From Simmondsia chinensis (taxonomy: Eukaryota; Streptophyta; Magnoliopsida; Caryophyllales; Simmondsiaceae), in the NCBI GenBank assembly GCA_018398585.1, contig JAGTTD010000018.1:6579501-6643500 (forward strand): a stretch of DNA of 64,000 nucleotides, in the 5' to 3' direction. Of the stretch, positions 32,574 to 43,379 are shown piece after piece. How positions within the stretch are numbered: position 1 is the stretch's first letter; each line of letters starts with the position of its first letter. The position numbers and the translations under genes were made by a program. The notes beneath the pieces are model-generated. The model was given only the letters and a program-made list of their open reading frames with translations. It was not told the origin of the DNA and did no database searches.

Positions 32574-34870
32574 CTACTCATCAGAATCTTCAGGCGAATC
32601 TGCAATCATCTTCTTAATAAGCTCGCTTGTCTCAACTTCAGACATCCGATCTTGTTTATTGTGGGATTGAGAATACTCTTGGAAAAACTCCTTGTTCTCC
32701 TTCTCCAATTCATTCCACACTATAGAACAGTTAATAAATGAAATTAAGTAAAAATTATTACCCTAACTTACTAAAAGAAGTAGAATAGTTAAACCTATTT
32801 TTCCAAGAAGGTAAAAAAATTATTAGCGTTCCCAAATCTAGGAGTTTTGGACCCCTCTGATCAACATAACTTTAGCCAGTTAATAGAGCAAGTCATGCTA
32901 ATAACTTTAGGAGGTCCACACGGCATACTCAGACCAAAATAATTCTGTCACTGGGCTGGACATTCCATCAAAAGAGAACTCTATCTAATGCGTCATTGGC
33001 CAAAACATAGGTAGAATGCAAAATGAAGAAGAAAGAAACTATATGACCGGAGGACAAAAATTTAGTCTCTTATTAGTAATCTTGTGAGCAGCATAATTGC
33101 TTTCACTACAGGCATGAGAACCTAATATTTTGTGTACGAGAATCCTCTTTAATTTTAGGGTCATCTTATTATTAAAGCAAAAATATTAATGTTTTACCAA
33201 ATTTATGAAAATTAGTGACTGTCATGTACTACAATCATATTATTACTACAATAGTAACACTTTTTCCGTTCTTTTTTTTTTTTTTTTTTGGCTCTAATTG
33301 TTATTAGAGTCATGTTGTTTTTGAATACAGTTCAATATGTGCATGACACCACTGAGAAAAGGTCATATGGGCGATGGGTTTTAAAAGTAAGACGTCACAT
33401 CCATCGAGGACTTGGAGAGAAAAATGAGCACCCATTATCAATTGTATAAGAAAAATAACTTATCATATTAAATAATTAATTTTTAGTCATTAATACTTTT
33501 TTGTTTTTTTTGAACATTGGAAAGCCATCATTAATACTTTTTTGATAATCGGTAATAGGTACATAAATAAGTTATAAAACATTTGTTTTGATGTTTTCTT
33601 ATGGTATTTATGAGCAGTGATGTATGCTTTTTCTAATGTTGCCTACTAAGTATGGATATGGAAGAGCATCTACTTAATAATGAAAAAAATAACTTATGTT
33701 ATTAAATAATTAATCTTTAATCATTAATACTTTTTTGTATTTTTGAACATTGGAAAGCCATCATTAATACTTTTTTGATCATTGGTAATAGGTACATAAA
33801 TAAGTTACAGAACATTTGTTTTGATGTTTTCTTATGTTATTTATGGTAATTATGAGCAGTGATGTATACTTTTTCTGATGTTGCCTACTACGTATGGATA
33901 TGGAAGAGCATCTACTTAATTATGAAAAAAATAAACAAAGTTTTCAAGTTGATATATAACTGCATGGATCAAGCGAAAGGTGCCACAAAGAGTAAATACG
34001 AGAATATGATCATAAATAGTTGCAGAAGAATTTATCATATATAACTAGATAATTGAATTGTAGATCACAATAACATTGCACAATGATCATATATAGTACC
34101 AGAAGATTATTCGATGCTTTATAGAGTATTGTGCTAAATAATATGAAAAAATTATTTTGATACCTTTTGTTTGCTAAAATTTGATAGAATATCTGTACTA
34201 TTATTATACCAATAGATCTAATTTGATAGACTCTAACATGTGAAATATATTTGCAAGTGTCTTGGCATTCAAAAAAATATTTATTAGTGTTTTTAAAATA
34301 AATGTATCCTAGAGATCTTAACCAAGACATTCTTCACAAAAATCTAACTAAAATGCATTATATAGTGCTATTGTATCATGCAGCAATCTTTATTTGATTC
34401 AATGAATACACGATCATGGCAAATGCGCAAACGAACTCTATTCAAGTTAATAGTTTTACCATTTGATCAAAGTCTTATTAATTAGTGGACTAAACCATTT
34501 CACAAGGTAGTCATGCATGTGTATGTGTACAAGTGTGCTTGCATATGTGTGCAAGCGTATTCCATGCATGTCAAACATGAAAAAAAATAAGCGAGATCAA
34601 ATAAGAAGGCGACCAGTGGAAGTAATAACAGGCTTGATGTTGGCATGCTTAGACAAGGCCTCCATGCAATCTTCTTTATTCATGTGAAATATCAAGCACT
34701 TCTCGATCAGATGTTGCACCTACACGATCAACATCAACAACAAGAAAAAAAAAACCATTAACAATAACCAATACCTAGTACAATAAACCTCTTCTTTTTC
34801 AACAAAAAATTAAAAAACAAGTTTTATGATCGCCAACCATATGTATATAAGAAGCAGAAGAATCATCCAT
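32574..34870 (-). CDS. TIGR01589-family plant protein, 94 aa, three exons
   Basis: Minus-strand exons are 34838-34870, 34614-34719 and 32574-32719, separated by introns of 118 and 1,894 bp. All four splice sites are GT/AG and the joined frame is 285 nt with no interruption. The protein starts MDDSSASYIHM. Exon 2 gives VQHLIEKCLIFHMNKEDCME and KHANIKPVITST; exon 3 gives WNELEKENKEFFQEYSQS and ends ADSPEDSDE. The pattern 'LIEKCL...M...ECMEAL.KHA.I.PVIT..VW.ELEKENKEFF' is how I know the plant-specific TIGR01589 domain, whose biochemical role is unknown to me. There is no signal peptide or membrane segment, and the C-terminus is acidic. It is the only intact host gene seen here. The assignment is by eye. 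Confidence 0.88.
33453..33933. repeat. Tandem duplication (~235-bp unit) inside intron 2
   Basis: Copy 1 (about 33453-33686) and copy 2 (about 33687-33933) share AATTAAT.TTTA.TCATTAATAC, GAACATTGGAAAGCCATC, GGTAATAGGTACATAAATAA and GGATATGGAAGAGCATCTAC. Copy 2 has a small extra piece. CATTAATACTTTTTTG is itself repeated within each copy. Confidence 0.85.
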
Positions 34871-34989
34871 GACACAAAAATGAAGCAAGAAGGGTAGAAA
34901 TTCCACAAAAGCCTACTTCATAGAATAATTTCAACAGAAAGAAGTATAATATAGTATGAAGATCACCGATACGTAAAATACCAATTGGG

Positions 34990-35340
34990 GAATCATATAA
35001 TATAAAAAAGGAACGGGGAAGGTAGGGCCAAAAGTCCCACGTGAGAGATAAAAGATAATTGGTCGAGAGGGGATTAGAGGAGATTTTGTAAAATGATCAT
35101 ATGTCTTTTTGTCTTGTATTGGTTTGCATTAGGCATCCCCCTTCTTCACGTGATCACTTGTGTCCCTATTGGTACACGTCATCCTTTCATAGTAGAATGT
35201 AAGCCTACGTGGCATTTCCCTGTAGCTGCCAATTGGTCCTCTTAGATTTGGACTAGTCTTCACCAATAAGGCTGCAACATTAGGCATAATTCACTCAAGA
35301 ACTTGGAAGGCAAAACACGTTTAAGAAATTCACGTGTATG
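34990..35340 (-). promoter_or_regulatory. Probable promoter of the TIGR01589-family gene, G-box cluster
   Basis: Upstream of the start codon in gene sense are a possible TATA box (TATATTATA, about 34998-35006), CACGTG G-boxes at 35038-35043, 35147-35152 and 35331-35336, and an ACGTGGC ABRE-like core at 35207-35213. CACGTC (35176-35181 region) and ATTGG/CCAAT words are also present. Several ACGT cores in 300 bp suggest bZIP or bHLH control, for example by light or abscisic acid. This is motif-based inference. Confidence 0.5.
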
Positions 35341-35345
35341 TATAG

Positions 35346-35775
35346 TTTTGTTGTTCTATATTAGAGTTCTGAATAAAAGAGATTAATATATGTTAAGTTT
35401 TGATACCACTTGTAAAGATCACCTATAGAATAATGAAACCATAAATCAAAATAACAATTATAAACGAGAGGGGGTTAGAGAGAACATCAGAATTTACGTA
35501 GTTTAGTTGAAGGCTACATCCACAAAGGGAAGTGCGATAAATTCATTATTCAATAACATTTACATGAGAAGTCTCAATTCTCAAATCTTACTCAACCTTT
35601 ACTCAAACCCTAATGGTAACATACACTACTCTTGTGTATATATAGAGTCACCACACTAAAAACCCTAGTGTGTCATGGGTCTAAATGACATTGGCCGAAT
35701 CTTACATCTTATAAAGATAGTTGAATACAATCAGGCTCTACATTCTATTTAATGTCAATTGGTTTTGATATGGAT
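35346..35775. mobile_element. LTR relics, one interrupting another
   Basis: TTCTATATTAGAGTTCTGAATAA (35354 on) recurs at 36247, and the matching downstream text (TTTAATGTCAATTGGTTTTGATATGG) reappears only at 35730. A segment of about 330 bp therefore lies between. That segment starts TTTTGATACCACTTGTAA, which in reverse complement resembles a primer site after an LTR, and contains AATTTACGTAGTTTAGTTGAAGG, wording typical of plant LTRs. Confidence 0.45.
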
Positions 35776-35780
35776 TCTTA

Positions 35781-35919
35781 CAATAGCAAACCTAGTGACA
35801 CAAGAGCTCCCGTCTGAGTAAGGTCCGGGGAGAGGGGGAGGGGGGGTGAGATATACACTATCTTATCCCATCAGGGTGCTACCCTAACGACAGGCAGTGT
35901 CTGTGGGCCCCCAACCTAG
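35781..35919 (-). mobile_element. RTE/5S-SINE tail copy D, truncated
   Basis: In minus sense it reads GGTTGGGGGCCCACAGACAC, then GGTAGCACCCTGATGGGATAAG, TATATCTCACCCCCC and CGGACCTTACTCAGACGGGA to a CACTAGGTTTGCTATTG tail. This aligns with the post-5S body and tail of SINE copies A and B and with the RTE 3' end. It begins at almost the base where the 5S part ends in copies A and B. Confidence 0.7.
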
Positions 35920-36159
35920 AACACAAATAACAAACAAAACAATAGAGAATTAATAACGCAACAATGAAAAAAGCAAAAAAAAAACCAGCGACAAAAGAGC
36001 AACAATACTACATGCAGCCAAGCAAGCAAGCAATAAGCAACAATTCCAATCAACAATATCAAGCATGAAAACATAGGGGTGCTATGAAATGGTTATGTTG
36101 TTCTCCTCTATCCTAAATTGCTATATTAGCTACACCTAGTCTAGCCCGCCACTTCTAGG
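35920..36159. other. Non-coding A-rich spacer
   Basis: It contains AAGCAAGCAAGCAA near 36015 and CAAC/CAAT-rich sequence. No gene was seen. Confidence 0.4.
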
Positions 36160-36410
36160 ACTTATATGTTAGAGTTCTGAGTGAGAAGAGATCGATATCT
36201 AACTCTAGTAGACTTAGAAGGTAAAAGAAGTTCAGTATCGTTTATTTGTTCTATATTAGAGTTCTGAGTAAGAAGATGTCAATATGTAAGTATAGTGGAC
36301 TACACCTAATGTCGATTGGTTTTGATTTGAAATCCCACTTGGACTTATATATGGATTTATATATACCAACTCTATAAGTCTAGTGCCATAAGGCCGAAGG
36401 AAATTTCTCA
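36160..36410. mobile_element. LTR relic, partly duplicated
   Basis: TTAGAGTTCTGAGT.AGAAGA occurs at 36170 and 36255. The following ATGTCGATTGGTTTTGATTTGA and CTTGGACTTATATATGGA match the LTR relics at 7050-7130 and 37080-37150. Confidence 0.5.
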
Positions 36411-36485
36411 ATCTGACAATTGAACTTATGTCACACAACTTTGGTCTGAGATTTGGGCCTACTTTCATGGCCTAGTTCCAAAACA

Positions 36486-36755
36486 TCATCAAATGGTTTG
36501 TCGATGGCTTCTCTTCTGGAAACCCTGGTTCCACAGCTATTGAAGGCGTGCTTAGAAAATCAAAAGAGCCTTCTTGGCTTTTTTCTCAAGCCCAATTTAT
36601 TCACATGACTCAACTATGCTAAGCTTTTTGTAATATGATTTGTCGTAGAGATATCTAGCTCCAGAGATTGGTTAACCCAATACAATTTGGTCATTGAATC
36701 TAACTCATCAACTACATCTTGGATGCTAAAGCCAAGAGCAAGCCTGTAGAAATGG
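36486..36755 (+). pseudogene. L1-type LINE RNase H domain fragment
   Basis: Translation gives WFVDGFSSGNPGSTAIEGVL and then, after frameshifts, NLVIESNSSTTSWMLKPRAS. The first matches the start of the RNase H domain at the end of plant L1 ORF2 (VDGSS.GNPG..G.GGVLR). The second matches its later LVIESDSS segment. It is short and broken, with no flanking LINE sequence recognised. Confidence 0.55.
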
Positions 36756-37008
36756 AGTGTTTTTATCTATAAAGTAAGACTTTTGTTAGCTATATACTGC
36801 TAAGTTTATTCATTTTATAAGAGAATCCATTTTCATAGCAGACCATTTTCCAAAGCGAGGTGTTTCAAGATCATATTTTCTCATTGGTTGCCTTTGATTT
36901 TGGTGCACCCCCTCTTTGGTTCTCTTCTCTTTCATGTATCTTCTTTTCATTTGAGTATTTGGTGAACCATGCTTTGTTCACTGAGAGCCAAGTAAGGGTG
37001 TGTTAAAT

Positions 37009-37190
37009 ATTGTCCATGTGAGTCTAGTAAGAAATTTTATATCAAATTTGTGAGAAAGAAAAGATCATAAGGCCAGTGAAATACTCCATCTAACACCAAT
37101 TAGTCTTGAGATGAAACTTTACTTCGACTTACATGTGGACCTCATATATGCCAATTCCGTAGGCTGGGCCTAAGGTCTAGTGAAGTTTTA
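37009..37190. mobile_element. LTR relic
   Basis: Starts TGTTAAATATTGTCCATGTGAG and continues ACACCAATTAGTCTTGAGATG, CTTACATGTGGACCTCATATA and GCCAATTCCGTAGGCTGGGC. This is the same LTR type as 6990-7135 plus 9280-9335, and it helps show where the RTE LINE split that relic. Confidence 0.55.
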
Positions 37191-37975
37191 TAGTATATGT
37201 ACGTTAACTGGATTTGGCTATTTTTAAGTTTTTGACCATTTTGCATTGCATGTAAGGTGTGTAAGTGTTATATCAAAGTGGGAAGTGCTCTTACTCGAAA
37301 CGAGTATTTTAGTGCAGAATGGAAACAAATTGATGTATCACCATTTGGGGATTTGACAGCATCGTTCTATTGCACAATTTAAGGTTAGTCAGGACCTCAA
37401 GTAATAAAATCCATTGCCTAAACCCTAGTCCTTGAAGAGTTCCTTTAGAAAATTAGTTCTATTATGAGTTTATCCTTACCACAGGTCACTATTAATAATT
37501 GAATAAATAACGAGTTATGTATGATATACTATAAACATGTGGATACTTATATAATATAAATGACTCATAAAAACCCATCAATTAATACTGATTTAAACCT
37601 TAAAATGTCCGGACCGCCCGAACAAAGTGATAGTTACAGCAACAATATAAGTGGGCAGCCTCACCTAGTGATTGGATCCTTCATGAAATCCTATAAATGT
37701 GGGAAATGCATATGCTGAAAGCCACATTTGCTCACTTTCTTGTCTTCTTTCCCAGTCTCACTCCTGCTGGAAGCGGACAAAGATTAAAAAATAATAATAA
37801 TAAATAACAGCAACAGTCTAATGTCTCAGAAAGACTCCTGTTAAGGCTTTGGATAAGTGATAAATACACAACTTTACTTTTATAGGATGCTAACAAAATA
37901 TAAGTAGTCGAGAGAAAAAGGCCAAGTTCAATTATTAAAAAAGAGGGTTGGATCCCTTCAAAAACATTTTTTTTA
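37191..37975. other. Non-coding; one less AT-rich patch
   Basis: Mostly AT-rich. On the minus strand, about 37665-37775 reads ETGKEDKKVSKCGFQHMHFP and then a stop, with possible splice signals. I do not recognise it and take it as a possible exon relic only. An (AAT)n microsatellite lies at about 37786-37804. Confidence 0.3.
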
Positions 37976-38082
37976 CAAGGTAGAATCTTATAGGGATAAG
38001 GCTATACACATCTTATCTTCACCAAACTCTGTCCTTGTGGGATCCTCTTTGTGGCGTTAGATTGTTGTTGTTGTTGTTGCTG
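37976..38082 (+). mobile_element. RTE/5S-SINE tail copy E
   Basis: AAGGCTATACACATCTTATC, CTTGTGGGATCCTCTTTGTGGCG and (TTG)5 match the 3' end of the RTE LINE (AAGGCTGCGTACATCTATCC...TTGGTGGCATTGGG plus TTG repeats). It is 5' truncated to about 105 bp. Confidence 0.65.
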
Positions 38083-39298
38083 TTATATCTTTCTATAAAG
38101 ATGAAAAATTAAAGAACACTTAGAAATACCCAACAAAAAAAAAAAAAAAAATCATTTCAACTAAAAAAATTTCGCAAGAACGTATCAAAAATATCCTATG
38201 ATTAAATTACATTGACAAAGGTCAGTGAATGTTCTTTAATTCTAACATGCACTGTCATGCAAATGTAACTATTAGAGCTAAAGCCACAATGACATTTCGT
38301 GTCTTAAAATATCAATCACATTAGTATAAACTTTTGGCATTAAATTCAAAACCATTCTAGGTAAAAAAAAAAAAAAAAAGTGTTATTCACCATGCGAGAA
38401 CCAACTATTTCTAAATTTAATGGTTGGTTTGACATGATTTTTGTTTTCAATTTTTTTTAATGAAACTAAAAATTAGGTTTCAGAAACGAGCATTTTTAGT
38501 TTTGAGTTTTCTATTTACTATTTTCAAAATAACTTGGAGAAGCTGAGAAAAATGGAAACCAAAACAAAAACTAGTTTCCAAAATATGGTTTATAATTTTC
38601 GAAAAACCACATATTGCAAATAAAAAATGATATAAAACAGGTTGAGGTTTTGTATAGTAATTGTAATCCATGGCTCAGTGAACTTTTGTTTATTTTAACT
38701 ATTAAACAATAAAACCATTTTTGAGCCTTCCCCATAAACTTAAGTTTTTTGAAAAGTTTGTGTATTTTCAAAATAAGTAAAAAGGTAGGTTTTTATGCCT
38801 TTTGTGAAGGAGTGCATAATTTCATGTGAAGAGCTGTCTCTTTTCCAGGAGATACTATACCCCTTCCATTCTTAAAAGTAATATATCAAACAACATTTAT
38901 CACTCTCTTGCACTTCAATTTCAAAAATGCATCTTCTTTACATTCATTCTCACTTTTTGTTTGGTTTCTAGTTGTTGCCAAATTTCCAATCCAATAGTAC
39001 CAACTCCGATCCTACAATAACAATAAGAGATTTAAGGGAGAAGAGAAGGAAAATTGGGGGAGAGATAGAAAGAATAGTAAGGGAGAGAGAGATTTAATTA
39101 ACATTTCAATTGTGAACCTCATACAAGCTTGTGCCCCTATTTCTAGATGGGGAGGGAAAATTACTAAATTATATTAATACTATTCTAATTGCGTAATAAA
39201 AGAAAAAATTACCTATATAATGTTAATATAACGCTTTCTACTAAAATACTAGTTAATCACATATTTACCACGTGATTAAATTATTTATCCTATAACAC
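38083..39298. other. Non-coding AT-rich stretch
   Basis: It has several A tracts (38138, 38363). Repeated GGTTTT/TTTTCAAAA words at 38400-38770 look like decayed MITE sequence. A pyrimidine- then purine-rich patch (38830-39090) includes GGGAGAGAGAGA. No gene or paired ends were found. Confidence 0.35.
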
Positions 39299-39742
39299 TA
39301 ATGCATCCACCGTTACGGGACTTTGATGGTAGGATTTGGCAGGGTTGGCGACATGATGCAGCCACCATTATGAGACTTGGCGGGTAGGATTTGGCAGGTT
39401 GGCGGCATGGGTTCAGTCGCTGCAAGAGGTGGAATTTGAGTTCTATTTTGATTAGGAAAGTGTTCTAGATTAGGAAGGCTTTTATTTTGATTTATCTTGA
39501 TTTCATTCTTGATTTTGTTTTTATTTTTCTAGATATCTATTCCCATATACAAAGGACAATTGAGCTAGGGTTTAAGGCAATTCTTCCATTGTTAATTCTT
39601 CAAAATTTCAAGAGTTTTTCTCTATTTTCGGTTTGTGAAAACACGAGTGAATTTTTTCTTTATTTTATTATTCGTAAATAAATTCAAAAGAAGGCCATTG
39701 ACCCTTCCATTCCCGTAGATCCGGCTTTTACGTGCTGCATCA
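39299..39742 (+). repeat. 5' LTR of gypsy element 3 with doubled head
   Basis: The first 110 bp are two copies of a 55-bp unit (GC.(G/T)CCACC.TTA..G..ACTT and GTAGGATTTGGCAG), starting at 39299 and 39354. The 3' LTR has the same doubling (52190 and 52245). The LTR ends GTGCTGCATCA. Confidence 0.8.
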
Positions 39743-39744
39743 GT

Positions 39745-39756
39745 TGATATCAGAGC
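39745..39756 (+). other. Primer binding site, initiator Met-tRNA (one mismatch)
   Basis: TGATATCAGAGC lies 2 bp after the 5' LTR, one base off TGGTATCAGAGC. Confidence 0.8.
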
Positions 39757-39774
39757 TCAGAACAACATCTGAGA

Positions 39775-40412
39775 TGGCTCGTGAGCGACAGAGATACACC
39801 ACTATCGGAGACGTATATGAGGGAGATTCTCAACAACAAACTAAGAGGAGGTTTTAGGAGATGGAGGAGAAATTCTGGCGAATCCCGAGCAGGCATGGAG
39901 AATCTAGCCCCAACCCTCTCTGACTGGAGGTGACAAGAAGGGCACGAACGAGAGTTTGCATAATCTGTTCCCTAACATTGATTTACTGGAGAGGCGCCAG
40001 AGGAGGAACTGACTGAATACTGAGAGCGCTGACGTAGAATACCAAAAGTGGGAATCCTGTTTCCAGATAGAAATTCCGGAGTCCAGCTACAGAGATAATC
40101 TAAATGACTTCTGGGATTGGTTGGAGTAGGTGGAAAAGGTCCTTGAGTTCAAGGAGGTATCGGAGAAGAAACAGGCGCCGTTAGTTGCTACCTATCGGGG
40201 TAGGGCTACCGCCTGGTGGCCGCAACTCAAACATACCTGGCTTAGGCATGGCAAGGCCAAGATCGAATCATTGGAAAATATGAAAAAGCATATGAGAGGC
40301 GCCTTCCTATCCCATAACCACGCCAAAATCATATATCAACATCTGCTAGGTTTACGTCAAGGCTCGAAGACCATGGAGGAATATACTATGGAGTTTTATT
40401 CTTTAGTTGCCC
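39775..40412 (+). pseudogene. gag of element 3, part before the CACTA insertion
   Basis: Degenerate at the start. It then reads VEKVLEFKEVSEKKQAPLVA, YRGRATAWWPQLKHTW, KKHMRGAFLSHNHAKIIYQH and TMEEYTMEFYSLVA, a typical gypsy capsid. The frame is cut at 40412 by the transposon and resumes at 48521 with RNDLVET, so the insertion site within Gag is exact. Confidence 0.85.
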
Positions 40413-40850
40413 CACTACAAAAAAAAGACGATTTAGTGTCAGAAAATTTTTGATACTAAAAGCTTATTTTCCAATACTATAGGCCTTTAGTATAGGAAAA
40501 TTTTTTCGATTGCAATACTGGCGTGGCTATCGGCTTAGTATCAGATAAAACTTATCCGATGCTAATGAATCTAGAGCAATAGTATCGGATGTCCCAATAG
40601 TATCGGATGTAGTATCAAAAGTTATTGATGCAAACAAATTTTCTATAGTATCAATTCGTGGTTATTTCCGATACTATTGATGCCATTAGTATCGGCATCT
40701 GTCCAATGCCAAATGTTAATACAATAGCATCAAAAATCTCGTTTCTGATACTATTGGTTTAGCCATAATAGTATCAGATTGTTTTCCAATACTATTAATA
40801 TGATTAGTATTAATTAATAATTGATGCAAAAGACCACTGTAATAGAATTG
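40413..40850. repeat. Left subterminal repeat region of the CACTA element
   Basis: AGTATCGGAT, GATACTATT and related words occur about fifteen times in both orientations (for example near 40520, 40570, 40590, 40650, 40690, 40745 and 40775). In En/Spm such motifs bind TNPA. The right end (48230-48520) has the same words more sparsely. Confidence 0.8.
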
Positions 40851-41499
40851 AAAACAACCTTTCAATTATATTTAATTTTTTATGATATTTGTATCGTTCA
40901 ATAGCATCCAAATTTAGATACAAGCTTAATATAAATAACCAATAGCAATTACTTCACACAGAACTATAATTTAATACTACCAATTTCTATTATAATCCAA
41001 AATATTCACTTTAATACATAGTAGGTAAAACAAACTAAGTTCAAGGTATTTAAAAGTTCTACATCAAATCTTTCTAAATTTCTAGTACAAAATATTACAA
41101 ATGACCAAGTCTCCAAAAAAGATATTTCCAAACACGTGTTTCAGCATCACGAACAAACCAACTTTGAACACGTCACAAAAAAACCAATCCATAAACACGA
41201 TGCAACAAGACCACAAAAACATCCTCATGATATTGATCACATCCTCAGTTTGAATTTCACCTCTGCAAAAATGAAAAATAAATTGATCAACACAATAGTA
41301 TAGTACAACCAAATATTTTCTATAGTACAACTAAAAATTAAAAAGCTAATAACAATTTTGTGCATCACTTAAGAAAGATACAGAGAAATAAGCAAGTCCA
41401 TAACAATCCAACGTCTAATAAGAACATTATTAGGATATTATATGACAATCATATTAATACAATAAAAATGTCATTAGGAAGAAAAATACCTTTTTCTTA

Positions 41500-43203
41500 G
41501 ATGATTTCGACTTGAAAAGAAATTCCTTTAGCATGCGTATTTCTTCTTCCATGGCTTTCGTCTTATTAACAAAATCTTTCTCCGATTTCTGTTATTTTTC
41601 TTCCATAGCTTTTGTCTTAATAGAAAATTCTTTCTCAAGTTTCTGTCTTTTCTCTTTCTCAGTAGCTATTTCTTCTTCTAATGCTCTTCTATTTTGCACT
41701 TCTTTTGCTACTATCATTAATGTCTCATGATTTTTCTGTTTTGACCCACCAATGCAACTTCTTTTCACTCCAATTCCACATGTCATCTTATATGCCTACT
41801 TGTCTTCTCCCACAATTTCTTTATAAATTTTATCTCACTCATTTACATCAGAATCTAACGGGACTACAACTAACTTTCTTTGTATGGCATCCTGTATTTG
41901 AATCCACATTTGAGTTAATTCACATTGTATAATAAACATGTTCAATATTATAGGTTGATTAATTGCAAAAATTATAAGCTATATACATGCTTTGTCTGCG
42001 TATTTGGATCCACAAATGCTTTTTTGGCTTGTCCATATGCCACTTGAAAAAGTTCCACTCAATCTGGTTCTTTTCCTCCATTACTCTCTTTCTAGATCCA
42101 ATAAACAAAACACAAATACATTAAAAGAAATATCAAAGATGACATAAAAGCACTAAAGTACATGCATAGAACATGTCACTTACTAATTCTTCTCGTTTTT
42201 ATGCATAGGTTTTAGTCCCCAAGTGGTGTACTATATTGCTCGAGCCACGATTTTCAGTGTTTTGAGCAGTTATTTTCCATAACATAATTCGTAAACTAAG
42301 AAATGAAAAGGCTAAATAGGAAAATAAATTCATATGACTAATAAATGTATATAAAAACACGTTTGAAGATACCTTCGCCTTAATAGATTCCCAATGATAT
42401 ACCATATTCCTCCATTGTTGTGGATCCACTCTATCATTTGGTGGTCTTAACTTCAGTTCCATACTCTTTACAACTCTATAGTGCTTCTTTTTCAACTGAG
42501 CTATCCACGATCTCATACAATGATTGATCTTCTCAAATGCCCATTCTTTTGGACTTGGAGCACTAAAAGTAAACCTCGACTACAATATTTCAATCACAAC
42601 CAAACATTAGAAAATAATATAACCACAAGACTATAACTAGATCAATCCAATAATATCCCATAGCTCTTTCTTTTTTTAAAAATATCTTCCAATTCTTCAT
42701 ATCAAAAGGCACTAAATTTGGATCTCTAGCCAATATCCTAAGGTATGAAAAAAAAAAAGGTCTTCCTGATTTACCAATCGGCTGTCCATCATTATTCAAT
42801 TCAACAACAATTTTTTCATCACCTCGAAAGTTGGAGCACTTATTTGGTCCTCCACGTGGCTTCTTAGAACCATCTATCGATCATAAGAAATAATAAACAT
42901 ATTGTAAAATATGAAAAAATCTTCTCTATATAGATAACCTTGGAAGAAAAAAAAAAAAAAAAAAACAAAGTGAGGCTTTATGTTACCCTTACCACTGGAT
43001 GCTTGAGAAGTTTTAGAGGTAGTTTCTACATTCTGTTCTTTGTAAATTGATTCCTCATCAGAAGTCTCATCTCCAAAACTTTCAAAACTCGAACTTACAT
43101 TGTCCGAACGTCCATCATCTGAAGGATCATTAAGTTGGAGCACAACTTTTGGATCTCCACCCTTAGCACTTGCTAGACTATTTCTAATGTTTCTGATCAT
43201 TGT
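41500..43203 (-). pseudogene. TNPA/Ptta-type second gene of the CACTA element
   Basis: Exon-like blocks on the minus strand are 43203 to about 42990 (MIRNIRNSLASAKGGDPK, acidic), about 42840-42650 (GKSGRPFFFSYLRILARDPN, PFDMKNWKIFLKK), about 42516-42375 (MRSWIAQLKKKHYRVVK, RVDPQQWRNMVYHWES) and 41786-41500 (a charged coiled-coil, RRALEEEIATEKEKRQKLE). The middle blocks match the plant Ptta/En/Spm transposase domain. In En/Spm the equivalent protein binds subterminal repeats. Splicing was not resolved, so it may be intact or broken. Confidence 0.65.
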
Positions 43204-43379
43204 GTTCTACATTACATTTCATGTAAACAGAAAGCAATAACAACATAATTTTCATCATAATATCAGAAAATAATGAACAAAGATCAATTCAATACTTAAA
43301 AAGTCATTTACAAAGCCAATTACATTAAATACTAGCAATATTCACTTTCATCCGCATGAACTAACAAAAACACAAATTA

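Noticed and set aside
34501..34600. Purine-pyrimidine TGTGCAAGTGTGC words as a regulatory repeat
   Set aside because: They lie inside intron 2 of the host gene, are short and low in complexity, and show no conserved structure.
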